A stretch of 43,644 nucleotides of DNA from Pirellulales bacterium (GTDB lineage Bacteria > Planctomycetota > Planctomycetia > Pirellulales > Thermoguttaceae). Each line of letters begins with the position of its first letter. The first letter of the stretch is position 1. The stretch is taken from the NCBI GenBank assembly GCA_016928165.1, contig JAFGLH010000158.1, forward strand, positions 1 to 43,644. Direction: 5' to 3'. A model generated the notes under the pieces. It was not told where the DNA came from. It did no database searches and saw nothing but the letters and a program-made list of their open reading frames with translations. Made by a program: the position numbers and the translations under genes. This document shows positions 1 to 11,000 of the stretch, piece by piece.

Positions 1-90
1 AAAAATGTGCCTGTCCCCTTCGCCGCCGAGGGGGACAGTCCCATTTTCGCGGTGAACCGCGAAAATCGGGACAGTCCCCTGTGAACGGTT
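1..90. repeat. Dispersed intergenic hairpin repeat (family F), copy 1
   Basis: Bases 11-18 (CTGTCCCC) pair with 31-38, and 43-52 (ATTTTCGCGG) pair perfectly with 57-66. A GGGACAGTCCC unit occurs twice (32-42 and 68-78). Bases 1-21 are identical to 17128-17148, and the end CCCCTGTGAACGGTT (76-90) recurs at 17153-17167. A shared head and tail with different hairpins between them mark this as one repeat family. Bases 91-280 hold no gene that I can support. Confidence 0.75.
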
Positions 91-280
91 ACCTTTTTCG
101 CATCCCCCCACCGGCGTCCGTCTATAACGGATTTCGCTTCTGTTTAATCTCCATATTCATCCTGGCAGGAGTATTCGGACAAAAACTCCGTCCGAAAGCG
201 AATTATTCGCCGTCCGCCGACGTATTATTGCCTCGAAAGCGGGTTGATCCAATCCTCGCGGGCTGGAGTTCACCGTCGCA

Positions 281-1756
281 ATGAATTCGCTCATCGAAGA
301 CATCCGAAACATCTACCGCGAATCGATCGAAGGCGTCGTCGCCGCCGGGGATCGAGAACGCGAGGGCGATGATCCCTGGTGGGCGATCGCGCTGGCCCAG
401 GAAAAACGCCTTCCCGCCGTTCGGCCGAACAATTATCACGGAGCGACGACTGTCCCAATCGCACCGGACGAAGCAACCAAGATCAAGGGCGATTCCGACC
501 CCTTTACGCCGAAAGCGCCGCAGTCGCTCAATGCGGTGGGCGTCAGCCCCAGTCAGATCGAGGCCCTGATTCTGAAGTTCCTCGCCAGCCAGGCCACCGC
601 CACCGGACGCCGCATCGCTCAGCAAATCAAGCTTCCTTTCGGACTGATCCACGATCTTCTCCGCGGCATAAAGGAAGACCGGCTGGTGGTCTACAAATCG
701 ACCTCGGCGATGGGCGACTACGTATACGAATTGACCGAAGCGGGTTTCGCGCGGGCCAGACGGTTCGCCGAGCAATGCACCTATTTCGGCGCCACCCCGG
801 TCCCCTTGGAACAATACGCGGCCGGCGTTTGCGCCCAGTCGGTCCGCGCCGGACGCGCCCGGATGAGCGACCTCCGCCGAGCGTTCGCCGATTTGGTCTT
901 GGGCGACGAATTGCTCGCACAACTGGGGCAGGCCATCAATTCCGGGCTGGGGCTGTTTCTCTACGGTTCCCCCGGAAACGGCAAAACGAGCATCGCCGAA
1001 CGGATTACCCGCACCATGGGCGAAAGCATCTGGATCCCGCGGGCGATCAGCGTTTTGGGCGAGATCATCCGCGTCTACGATCCGACTTGCCACGAAGCCT
1101 TGCCCGATGCGCCGCCCGGAGCGCCGCTAGACGCTTGTTCGATCGACCATCGCTGGATCCGCATACGTCGTCCCACCTTGGTTGTCGGCGGAGAATTGAC
1201 GCTCGACAATCTGGAGGTTTCATCCAATCGGTTGACCGGGATCAGCGAAGCGCCCTTGCAGGTGAAGAGCAACGGGGGGACGCTGGTGATCGACGATTTC
1301 GGCCGTCAGCGCGTCACCCCCGCCGAACTGCTCAATCGCTGGATCGTCCCGCTGGAAAAGCGCTACGACTTTCTGAATCTGGCCAGCGGCAGAAAGGTCC
1401 AGGTGCCGTTCGACCAGTTGATCATATTTTCCACGAACCTCGAGCCGCGCGACCTGGTCGACGAGGCGTTCCTGCGTCGTATTCCCTATAAAATCGACGT
1501 CAGCGATCCGACCGAGGCGGAGTTTAGGTTGCTTTTCGAGCGAACGGCCGAGGCGATGGAAATCGGCTTCGACGGCGAGTGTTTGGATTATCTGCTGGAG
1601 CGTCATTATCGCGCTTCCGGCCGCGGCTTGCGATTCTGCCACGCCCGCGACCTGCTGCATCAGGTCCGCGTCTATTGCGATTTTCAGGAACAGCCGGCGG
1701 TCCTCGGCCGAGAGGCGATCGACGCGGCGGTGAAGAACTACTTCGCCATGATGTAG
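281..1756 (+). CDS. AAA+ ATPase with N-terminal winged-helix region
   Basis: A 491-residue cytoplasmic ATPase. Residues ~85-160 look like a winged helix-turn-helix (RRIAQQIKLPF, then a wing ending in YVYELTEAG). The AAA+ core follows: Walker A GSPGNGKTS at 229-237, Walker B LVIDDF at 335-340, sensor-1 Asn near 386 (IIFSTN) and an arginine-finger-like FLRR at 398-401. The fold resembles predicted chaperone-type ATPases found near pilus or secretion genes in planctomycetes; that association is from general knowledge, and no such genes adjoin it here. There is no signal peptide. A GGAG lies 12 bases before the ATG, which is long spacing. The gene stands alone and converges on macB across a strong hairpin. 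The substrate is unknown. Confidence 0.8.
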   Translation: MNSLIEDIRNIYRESIEGVVAAGDREREGDDPWWAIALAQEKRLPAVRPNNYHGATTVPIAPDEATKIKGDSDPFTPKAPQSLNAVGVSPSQIEALILKFLASQATATGRRIAQQIKLPFGLIHDLLRGIKEDRLVVYKSTSAMGDYVYELTEAGFARARRFAEQCTYFGATPVPLEQYAAGVCAQSVRAGRARMSDLRRAFADLVLGDELLAQLGQAINSGLGLFLYGSPGNGKTSIAERITRTMGESIWIPRAISVLGEIIRVYDPTCHEALPDAPPGAPLDACSIDHRWIRIRRPTLVVGGELTLDNLEVSSNRLTGISEAPLQVKSNGGTLVIDDFGRQRVTPAELLNRWIVPLEKRYDFLNLASGRKVQVPFDQLIIFSTNLEPRDLVDEAFLRRIPYKIDVSDPTEAEFRLLFERTAEAMEIGFDGECLDYLLERHYRASGRGLRFCHARDLLHQVRVYCDFQEQPAVLGREAIDAAVKNYFAMM

Positions 1757-1758
1757 GC

Positions 1759-1785
1759 GCCGCTGCCGGGCAAGCCGGCAGCGGC
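1759..1785. terminator. Hairpin between convergent genes
   Basis: A perfect 11-bp stem (GCCGCTGCCGG, 1759-1769, with CCGGCAGCGGC, 1775-1785) and a 5-base loop lie between the stops of the AAA+ gene and the macB-like gene. No T-run follows on either strand, so it could be a bidirectional terminator or an mRNA 3'-end stabiliser. Confidence 0.55.
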
Positions 1786-1792
1786 ACAACGG

Positions 1793-4144
<2,352 letters not shown>

Positions 4145-4162
4145 GTGCGCGTCTCCCAAACG

Positions 4163-5470
4163 TTAATCCGGCGGTGGCGGACGCCGATTGCCTTTGGGCG
4201 GCTTCGGCAAGAACGGTATGGACGTTCCCGCGGAGTCATCCTCTTCCACTCCGCTTCCCGCCTGCTCGATTCCGATCACTACATCCATTCCTTCCTTTAC
4301 TCCCTCTCCGCCGATCTCGGAGTTGACCTCGTCGGTAATTCCGACCGCCACGTTCAGCGGGCGGACGAAAGCGCCGTCGGCCAGCCAAATCCGTTGCATG
4401 CTTCCGTTTGCTTCCTCTTTCCCCGACGGCGTGTTTTCCGCGGCATGGGAATTCGATCGGACCTCCCGATATTGCGGGGCGATCTGCGACTGTTTCGGCC
4501 GCCATTGAAGCGCCGCGTTGGGAACCAACAGCACGTCGCGCCGCTCGGCGACCTCGAAGACCAGGTCCGCCGTCATGTAAGGGAGCAGTTTCAGATCGGG
4601 ATTTTCGGTCGTTACGACGACGACGTAGGTTATTACGTTCTGCGTCATCGAGGCGTCCATGCGTATTTGAGACACCACGCCTCGGTAGGTGTCTTCCGGA
4701 AAACCGGCGGCGACGAAGCCGACGGGCATGTCAAGGCGAATGTTGCCGATGTCGGCCTCGTTGACCGGCACCCAAACCTCCATCCGCCGTAAATCCTTGG
4801 CGATCAGAAACATGCTGGGCGTATTCAGCCCGGCCGTCACGGTCTGGCCCACGTTCACCCGGCGCTTGACGACGATGCCGTCGACGGGCGATATGATGCG
4901 GGTGTAATTCAAATCAATCTCGGCCATCCTCAAGGCGGCTTCGGCCTGCTTCACGGCGGAATTGCCCACCGCGATGTTCGCCTGGGCGACCAGATAATCG
5001 GCCTCGGCGGCGTCGTAATCGGAGCCGGCGATGGCGTTTTTGGGCATCAGTTCCTTGGCTCGCTCCCATTCGTTTTCCTTCTGCCGGCAGATTGCCTCCA
5101 ACTGCTTCAGCTCGGCTTGGGCCTTCATCAGCGCCGCTCTGCATTGATCCACCTTCGCTTGATAGTAGGTGGGATCGATGTTCGCCAAAAGTTGGTCCTT
5201 GCGGACACGAGAATTGAAATCGATCGTCTTGCCGGGATTATCCAGATCGGGGCCGAAATTGAGTATTTTGCCGGTGATTTGAGAACCTACGTCGACCAGT
5301 TCTTCCGCCTGCATGGTCCCCGAAGCGCGAATCGTACGCATCAGGTCGCCTCGTTGGATAGGCACCGTGCGGAAGCTTGCCGCGTCGTCGTTGCCGCTGT
5401 GTTTGACGTAGTACGCCGCGCCGCCGGCGGCGATGCTCACGATCAGAATCAATGCAATCGCCGTTCTCAT
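4163..5470 (-). CDS. macA: MacA/HlyD-type periplasmic adaptor
   Basis: A 435-residue membrane fusion protein. Residues ~3-22 form an N-terminal membrane anchor (IALILIVSIAAGG). A lipoyl-like half-motif with GSQITGKI follows, then a long helical hairpin (~95-200) rich in Lys, Glu and Ala. The second lipoyl half contains SPVDGIVVKRRVNVGQTV, and a beta-barrel and membrane-proximal part complete it. It should bridge the MacB-like pump to an outer-membrane channel. Its ATG overlaps the marR stop as ATGA, and macB begins 18 bases beyond its stop, so the three genes form one operon. The Pro-rich C-terminal tail (PKPPKGNRRPPPPD) is unusual and probably unstructured. Confidence 0.88.
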   Translation of the reverse strand: MRTAIALILIVSIAAGGAAYYVKHSGNDDAASFRTVPIQRGDLMRTIRASGTMQAEELVDVGSQITGKILNFGPDLDNPGKTIDFNSRVRKDQLLANIDPTYYQAKVDQCRAALMKAQAELKQLEAICRQKENEWERAKELMPKNAIAGSDYDAAEADYLVAQANIAVGNSAVKQAEAALRMAEIDLNYTRIISPVDGIVVKRRVNVGQTVTAGLNTPSMFLIAKDLRRMEVWVPVNEADIGNIRLDMPVGFVAAGFPEDTYRGVVSQIRMDASMTQNVITYVVVVTTENPDLKLLPYMTADLVFEVAERRDVLLVPNAALQWRPKQSQIAPQYREVRSNSHAAENTPSGKEEANGSMQRIWLADGAFVRPLNVAVGITDEVNSEIGGEGVKEGMDVVIGIEQAGSGVEEDDSAGTSIPFLPKPPKGNRRPPPPD

Positions 5471-5970
5471 ATCACCACCCTGGAAGCATCGAAATGGGGT
5501 TTGGATCTTTTGGCGTCGCCATCCCGGCCGGCTTCCTCTCCGGCCGCCTCAACGAGCAACTCGAGGACGACCGCCGCCGCTTCTCTCTGCTTGGGAGCAA
5601 GCTGCCCTAATACTTTCGCCATCCTCCGAACGCGGTTTTCCTCGTGCAGCCGCATCATCTCCTCGCCGCGATCTGTCAGCCGCAAACACCGCACCCGCCG
5701 ATCGTCTCCTCGCGGAACTCGCTTGACCAACTCGGCCCGCTCCAAACGGTCGGCAATCTGCGTGACCGCGCTGAGCGAGGTGCCCAACTCCCGGCTGATG
5801 GCCGACATTGATCGCGCCTTTCCGCGCAATGCGTTGCACAACCGCAATTGGGCCAACGGCAGGTCCGCCGCCGGATCGTCGTTGACCCCGCTCACCATTC
5901 TGCGAAGAAAACCGTGGAGGAGTTTTTCCACCCTCTCGGCCTCCGCCCATGTGACTTTTTCGTTGTCCAT
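5467..5970 (-). CDS. MarR-family transcriptional regulator
   Basis: A cytoplasmic winged-helix repressor-type protein of 167 residues and first gene of the efflux operon. The helix-turn-helix and wing are visible in SMSAISRELGTSLSAVTQI and then RGDDRRVRCLRLTDRG, the typical MarR wing with DRR. I chose ATG 5970, where GGGAG lies 11 bases upstream. Upstream in-frame starts (TTG 6045 and the ATG after it) would add a poorly supported 25-residue tail. The stop overlaps the macA ATG by four bases. By family habit it probably represses its own operon and responds to a phenolic or drug-like ligand; the ligand is unknown. Confidence 0.88.
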   Translation of the reverse strand: MDNEKVTWAEAERVEKLLHGFLRRMVSGVNDDPAADLPLAQLRLCNALRGKARSMSAISRELGTSLSAVTQIADRLERAELVKRVPRGDDRRVRCLRLTDRGEEMMRLHEENRVRRMAKVLGQLAPKQREAAAVVLELLVEAAGEEAGRDGDAKRSKPHFDASRVVI

Positions 5971-6049
5971 TGTTTCGCGCGCTCCCGTTAAAGTCGAATG
6001 CCGATTCACAGAGTCGCCTCTATGTCCCGGAAACCGGTTCATCAACCTA

Positions 6050-6085
6050 TAATATCAAGATACATAAACCATCGTTGCAAGTCAA
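6050..6085 (-). promoter_or_regulatory. Candidate promoter and operator of the marR-macAB operon
   Basis: On the minus strand, TTGACT (6080-6085) is a 5/6 match to the -35 consensus. It is followed after 17 bases by TATCTT (6057-6062), a 4/6 match to the -10. The -10 lies in an inverted repeat TATC-TT-GATA, a plausible MarR operator. The predicted start near 6050 gives a leader of ~80 bases to ATG 5970. Confidence 0.42.
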
Positions 6086-6324
6086 AGTCTCGCCGCGCGG
6101 TTGGTCGCGCCCCGAGGCACGCACAATACAAAGCAGGGTGTGTCTACGTCCGTTATGGGGGTTTGAGTTGCGGGGAAAAGAGGATAGGCGCCGTCGCCGC
6201 AACCTCTTTGCCAACGCCTGAATCGAACACCGCGACGGAGCCGGTTCCCTTTCCGACTTTGCTCGGTAGTATAAGATTCCGGGTCACGAACCGGCCCACC
6301 AACTCGGACACAGTGCGGATGGGT
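6086..6324. other. Intergenic stretch, no gene seen
   Basis: Together with the promoter and leader, this makes a gap of ~350 bases between the TolC-like gene and marR. Open frames here lack Shine-Dalgarno sites and recognisable protein. The gap suggests marR has its own promoter rather than reading through from the TolC-like gene. Confidence 0.5.
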
Positions 6325-7857
6325 TTACGGCATCGGGGTTGGGTTGGGCAAACGGATCACTTCCGGCCCCGGACCGGCCGCTTCCTCGTCTTCGCCGGCC
6401 AGGTCGATTTCCCATCCGCCGCCCAGTGCGCGATAGACCTCGATCAGCCCCTGTGAAATTTGGCCCCGTGCCTGCGCCGCCGAATCCTGCTGCGTGACCA
6501 AGCTCTGCTGAATGGTGGCATAGCGGTTGAAATCGACTCTGCCGGTTTTGTATTGGAGGATGACGATTTCCACGGCCTTTCGCGAGGCCTCGACGCTTTC
6601 GTCGAGCAGCTTCGCCCGCCGTTGCGAGCGGAGATAATTGACCAATCCGTTCTCCACCTCCTCGCTGGCCAGAAGGACGGTGTTCCGATAGGCGACGATC
6701 AACTCGCGGAAGCGGGCGTCTTGGAGTCGGACGTTGTTGACGATCCGGCCATAGTTTAACAAGTTCCACGAGAACGAGGGTCCGAAATTGCCGTTCAGCG
6801 ACGTGGTGCGGAAGAGATCGGAAAACTTGCTCGCCGAGTAGCCGAACGATCCGCTAAGATAGAACGCCGGATAGAGGTCCGCCTCGGCGATGCCGATCTC
6901 CTCGGCCTGTGCGGCCGCCTCTCGTTCCGCTTTTCTTACATCCGGCCGGCGGCGGAGCAGGTCGGCGGGGATGCCGATCGCCGCCTCGGACGGAGACGTG
7001 GGGATCGCCCCTTCGCCAAGCAATTTCCTCAGGTTGGCCGGCGGCATTCCCAACAAGATGCACAGCCTGTTTTCTGCCTGACGCTGGGCGATTTCCAACT
7101 GCGGTATTCCGGCTTCCGTCTGCCGCAGATCGCTGACGGACTGATCCAAGTCTAGCTCGGAAACCTTTCGAGCTTGAAATCTGTCCGTGATGTATTGCAA
7201 CACGCCTTGCTGCAATTCGATGTTGGCCTTCAGCAGTTCGATCCTTTTTTCCGTGGTGCGGACGGTGACGTAATTCTCGGCCACGTCGGCCAACAGCGTA
7301 ACCAGCACGTCGTCGTAGTTGTCGACCGAGGCGTCGAGGTCGGCGTTTGCGGCGGCGACGGCCCTGCGAAAGCGCCCCCAAAAGTCAAGCTCCCAATTCA
7401 GGTTGAAGCCGAAGTTCCAGGAGTCGGTGAATCTATCGACAAGCGCGCCGCCGTTCGGGTCAATCGCGGCGGCGCGGCGGCCGTACCCGCCCGAGGCGGT
7501 CTGCGATTGCGGAAATATGTTTCCCACGACGATGTCGCGCTGCGCCCTGGCTTGAAGTATCCGCAGGCCCGCCTCGCGAAGCGAAAGGTTCTGGCGATAT
7601 GCGCAATCGACGAGGAAGTTCAGTTTGGAATCGTCGAAGACCGTCCACCAGCGTTGAATGACGCTGGGGTCTTCGGCCAGGCGGATGTCGTCGGCGTCGA
7701 TCCATTGTTTCGCCACCGCCGCCCCCGGCGGGCAATAGTTTGGCCCAACCTTCAAGCCGTTTCTGATATATTCCGGAAAACTCGTGCAGCCGCTCAATGA
7801 GACGGCGAACACCAGAGCCAGCAATGACTTAGGCAAAACACGAAGTGCCGTCCGCAT
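6325..7857 (-). CDS. TolC/NodT-family outer-membrane efflux lipoprotein
   Basis: A 510-residue RND/ABC-type outer-membrane factor. I start at ATG 7857, preceded by a G-rich GGGGGGGGAAAG. An upstream in-frame start gives a worse leader. The leader ends in LSGC, so Cys24 would be lipidated. KVGPNYCPP is the NodT-type opening motif. Two long coiled-coil repeats follow, each with OEP-type features (NWELDFWGRFRRAVAAA; FSWNLLNYGRI), and RRRPDVRKAEREAAAQ marks the second repeat. It probably forms the outer-membrane exit for the MacAB-like pump encoded downstream on the same strand, although a ~350-base gap separates the units. The acidic tail (DLAGEDEEAAGPG) is not typical of the family. Confidence 0.9.
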   Translation of the reverse strand: MRTALRVLPKSLLALVFAVSLSGCTSFPEYIRNGLKVGPNYCPPGAAVAKQWIDADDIRLAEDPSVIQRWWTVFDDSKLNFLVDCAYRQNLSLREAGLRILQARAQRDIVVGNIFPQSQTASGGYGRRAAAIDPNGGALVDRFTDSWNFGFNLNWELDFWGRFRRAVAAANADLDASVDNYDDVLVTLLADVAENYVTVRTTEKRIELLKANIELQQGVLQYITDRFQARKVSELDLDQSVSDLRQTEAGIPQLEIAQRQAENRLCILLGMPPANLRKLLGEGAIPTSPSEAAIGIPADLLRRRPDVRKAEREAAAQAEEIGIAEADLYPAFYLSGSFGYSASKFSDLFRTTSLNGNFGPSFSWNLLNYGRIVNNVRLQDARFRELIVAYRNTVLLASEEVENGLVNYLRSQRRAKLLDESVEASRKAVEIVILQYKTGRVDFNRYATIQQSLVTQQDSAAQARGQISQGLIEVYRALGGGWEIDLAGEDEEAAGPGPEVIRLPNPTPMP

Positions 7858-7897
7858 CTTTCCCCCCCCAAAAAAAATCAGCCTCCCTCCCATCACG

Positions 7898-7952
7898 TAT
7901 AATCGGAAAAAGCGTTATAATCAGTGCAGAAAATCCTTAAGAATACTTAAGG
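7898..7952 (+). promoter_or_regulatory. Divergent regulatory region: two TATAAT boxes and a palindrome
   Basis: Perfect TATAAT hexamers occur at 7898-7903 and 7916-7921, but no good -35 precedes either. An exact inverted repeat CCTTAAG-AATA-CTTAAGG (7935-7952) lies just downstream, where it would overlap the transcription start or leader of the 8004 gene. The region also separates the divergent TolC-like gene, so the palindrome could serve either. Confidence 0.35.
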
Positions 7953-8003
7953 AACTTTCCTTCCCGCCCAACCACTCCACCCTTCGCAAAAGGAGCCTTC
8001 TCC

Positions 8004-11000
8004 ATGAAAATTATCGCACTGCTGCTTTGTACGTTGCTTGCCGCCGAAAATTCTCCGCGTCAGGGCCGAGGCGTCTGGTGCAACCCCGGGATCGCGCCTT
8101 ACGAGGGTGATTGGGACCGTTCGGCGAAGCTGTTGGCCGATAACGGTTTCAATATGATCTTTCCGCTGATGCTTTCCGGCGGGGCGGCCCATTACGCCAG
8201 CGACGTATTGCCCCGCAGTGCGGTTTTCAAGAAGCACGGCGATCAACTTGAGCAGTGCTGCGCGGCGGCGAAAAAACACGGCGTCGAAGTCCACGTTTGG
8301 AAGGTCAACTTCAACCTGTTGTCAACGTCGAAGGAATTTATCGAAACCATGCGCCGCGATGGCCGCACGCAGGTGAACGTACGGGGTAAGCCGTTCGATT
8401 GGCTCTGTCCCTCGCATCCGGAGAACCGCAAACTGGAATTGGAGGCGATGTTGGAAGTGGTTCGCAAGTATCCGATCGACGGCCTGCACCTGGACTACAT
8501 TCGTTATCCGGGCCGGAAGCTCTGCTATTGCGACGGCTGCCGGCGGCGGTTCGAGGCCGACAGCGGCCGACCGGTCACCGATTGGCCGACGGATTGTTTT
8601 TCCGGCTCGCGGAAAGAGGAATACAACCAATGGCGTCGCCGTCAGATCGCCTCGCTGGTCGAGGAAGTCAGCCGCGAGGCGCGGAAAATTCGCCCTGATA
8701 TAAAAATCTCGGCGGCCGTCTTCGGGGCCTATCCGGATTGCCGCGAGTCGCGCGCCCAGGATTGGCCCGAGTGGATCGAGGCCGGATATCTGGATTTCGT
8801 CTGCCCGATGAACTATACCGAAAACGATAAGGAATTCTCTCGATTGGTGAAAGATCAGGTGAAGATCGTCGGGGGTCGAATTCCGCTTTTTCCCGGCATC
8901 GGCGCTTCGGCGACGGAAAGCCTTTTGACCGCGGACCAGGTGCGCGAGCAAATCCGGCTTGCCCGTTCGTTTGGCGCTGACGGATTCGTAATTTTCAAGC
9001 TCAGCGACGCCACAGCGCAGTCTATCATTCCCGCGCTGGGGCAAAAACTCGAACCGCCGGGCGCCGCCGCGCCGACGGTCCCCAACGCCGAGTTCGACCA
9101 GGGCGGCGACTCGCCGGTCGGCTGGACACTTTCCGGCGGCCAAGGGCGGTGGATCGACCGCGAATCGCTGGAAGTTTCCGGCACGGGTGAGGACGGCAAT
9201 CATTGGAGCTGCAAGTGTCGTTTGACCCCAGGCTCGTTGTACAGGTTCGAGACCCGCGCCCGCTCTAAAGGCGGCGGTCGGCGTTGCATAACCGGGCCCG
9301 CCTCCGTCAATCGCGACTACGCGTTGACCGAAGACTGGCGGTGGCACGGCCACGTCTTCCGCGCCCCGGACGACGCCGGCGAGGAAATCCTCCGCGTCGG
9401 TCAGTGGCACGCCATGCGCCCCATGCAATTCGACGCCGTGCGGCTCGAACCGGTTATGCCAATCCATAAGCGAGTGGGCGACTTGCGGCTCGGCGAGGGA
9501 GAATCCATTCGCGACGGGCAATACCACTTCCGCGGCGAATTTTCCGGCGAGGGGAGCAATTATCATCGGCCCCTGGAAAGCGCCACCGCACGGTTCAACT
9601 CCAACCGTTGGTGCTTCGCCGGCGACAATCAGGTTACTTATCGCTTTTCCCTGCCGGGTTGCTCGTTCCGCTCGGGCAAGGCGGGTTTTATCGTCATTTA
9701 TCTCCAGCGGGGCGGGTATACGGCCGAGGTCGGCCGCGATGGAAAAATCTGGCGGACCCTGATTTCCAAAAATGACTTGGGGTTGGCGGAGGCCGATCTG
9801 CCGGCCGACTTGTTTCCCGCCGAAGCGATCTACCTGCGCCTGCGGCCCTCTACTGCGGAAAGTTCTTTTCAGGTGTTCGGCGTCGGATTTTCGGGCGAAT
9901 TGAGCAACCCTCTCCCCGACGGTGAAGGTCGGACTTTGTTCGCGGAGTTCGATAAGAGCAATTCCAATTTGGTCGTCGAAGAATTGTTGTACGACGATTC
10001 CCAAGGCCCGAAACGGCCGAAGATTTCTTTGACGATTAAAAACCACGGCTCCGCGGCGGCGCCGGTTTCGTTATGGCGGCTCGAAATGCCCGCCGCGCGC
10101 GAAGAGGGGACGGGAATCGTTGCTGCGGCGCCGATGGCTCCGATACCGACGCCGGGTACCCAAGCGACGAAAATGGCCCCGGGCGAACGAATCACGCTGA
10201 CTGCTGAAATACCGTTGTCGCGTCCCGGCCGACGATTAATTCGATTGGGTGTTCGCTCGGACGAGAGCGACGTATTCACGACCTCAATTACTTTTACGCT
10301 GCCGGAATACTATGCCGCCGATTACGGCCGGCGGATCGAGGGCGTTGGCGGCCCGGCGAATGTTTGGTGGTGCGAGTCGGGCTGGAAGATAGCCCCGAAT
10401 CGGCCCGCCCCGGAAGATGTCTCGGCGGCCGCCGAGCTATCGGCGGCGCGAAACGACCGCGAGGCCGTGCAGGTGGTCGTGCGTCCGACCGAGGACTTGC
10501 GGCAATTGACCGCCGAGGCCGGCGCGCTGGTCGGACCCGACGGAGCGACGATCCCGGCGAAGAATATCCAAGTGCTTCGAGTATTCTATCATGCGGTCCA
10601 TACTCCGACCGACTCGACCGGCTCGCGCGACGATTGGCCCGACGCCCTGCCCCCACTGGACAAACCCTTGGACGTGCCGGCCGGCCGCAACCAACCGTTG
10701 TGGGTTTTGGTCCACGTGCCCAAAGACGCGCGGCCGGGCAACTACTCCGGCAAGCTGACGCTGAAGGGCGAGGGCTTCGCGGCCGAAGTTCCCTTGCGGT
10801 TGCACGTCTGGGATTTCGCCCTGCCCGAGCGGAACCATTTGGAGACGGCCTTCGGTCTATGGCCGGAATTTATTATGCCCTACCACCGATTGAAGAGCGA
10901 CGCCGACAAGCGTCGGGTTTGGGACATGTACCTGCGGAACTTCGCCGAGCACCGCGTCAGTCCCTACGACGCGGCGGCGTTGGACCCGATTAAGGTGAAG

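Noticed and set aside
8322-10046. A 574-codon open frame antisense to the glycoside hydrolase gene
   Set aside because: It is a by-product of high GC and codon bias in the 8004 gene. The predicted peptide has no domain, signal or start site, while the sense frame has intact family motifs.
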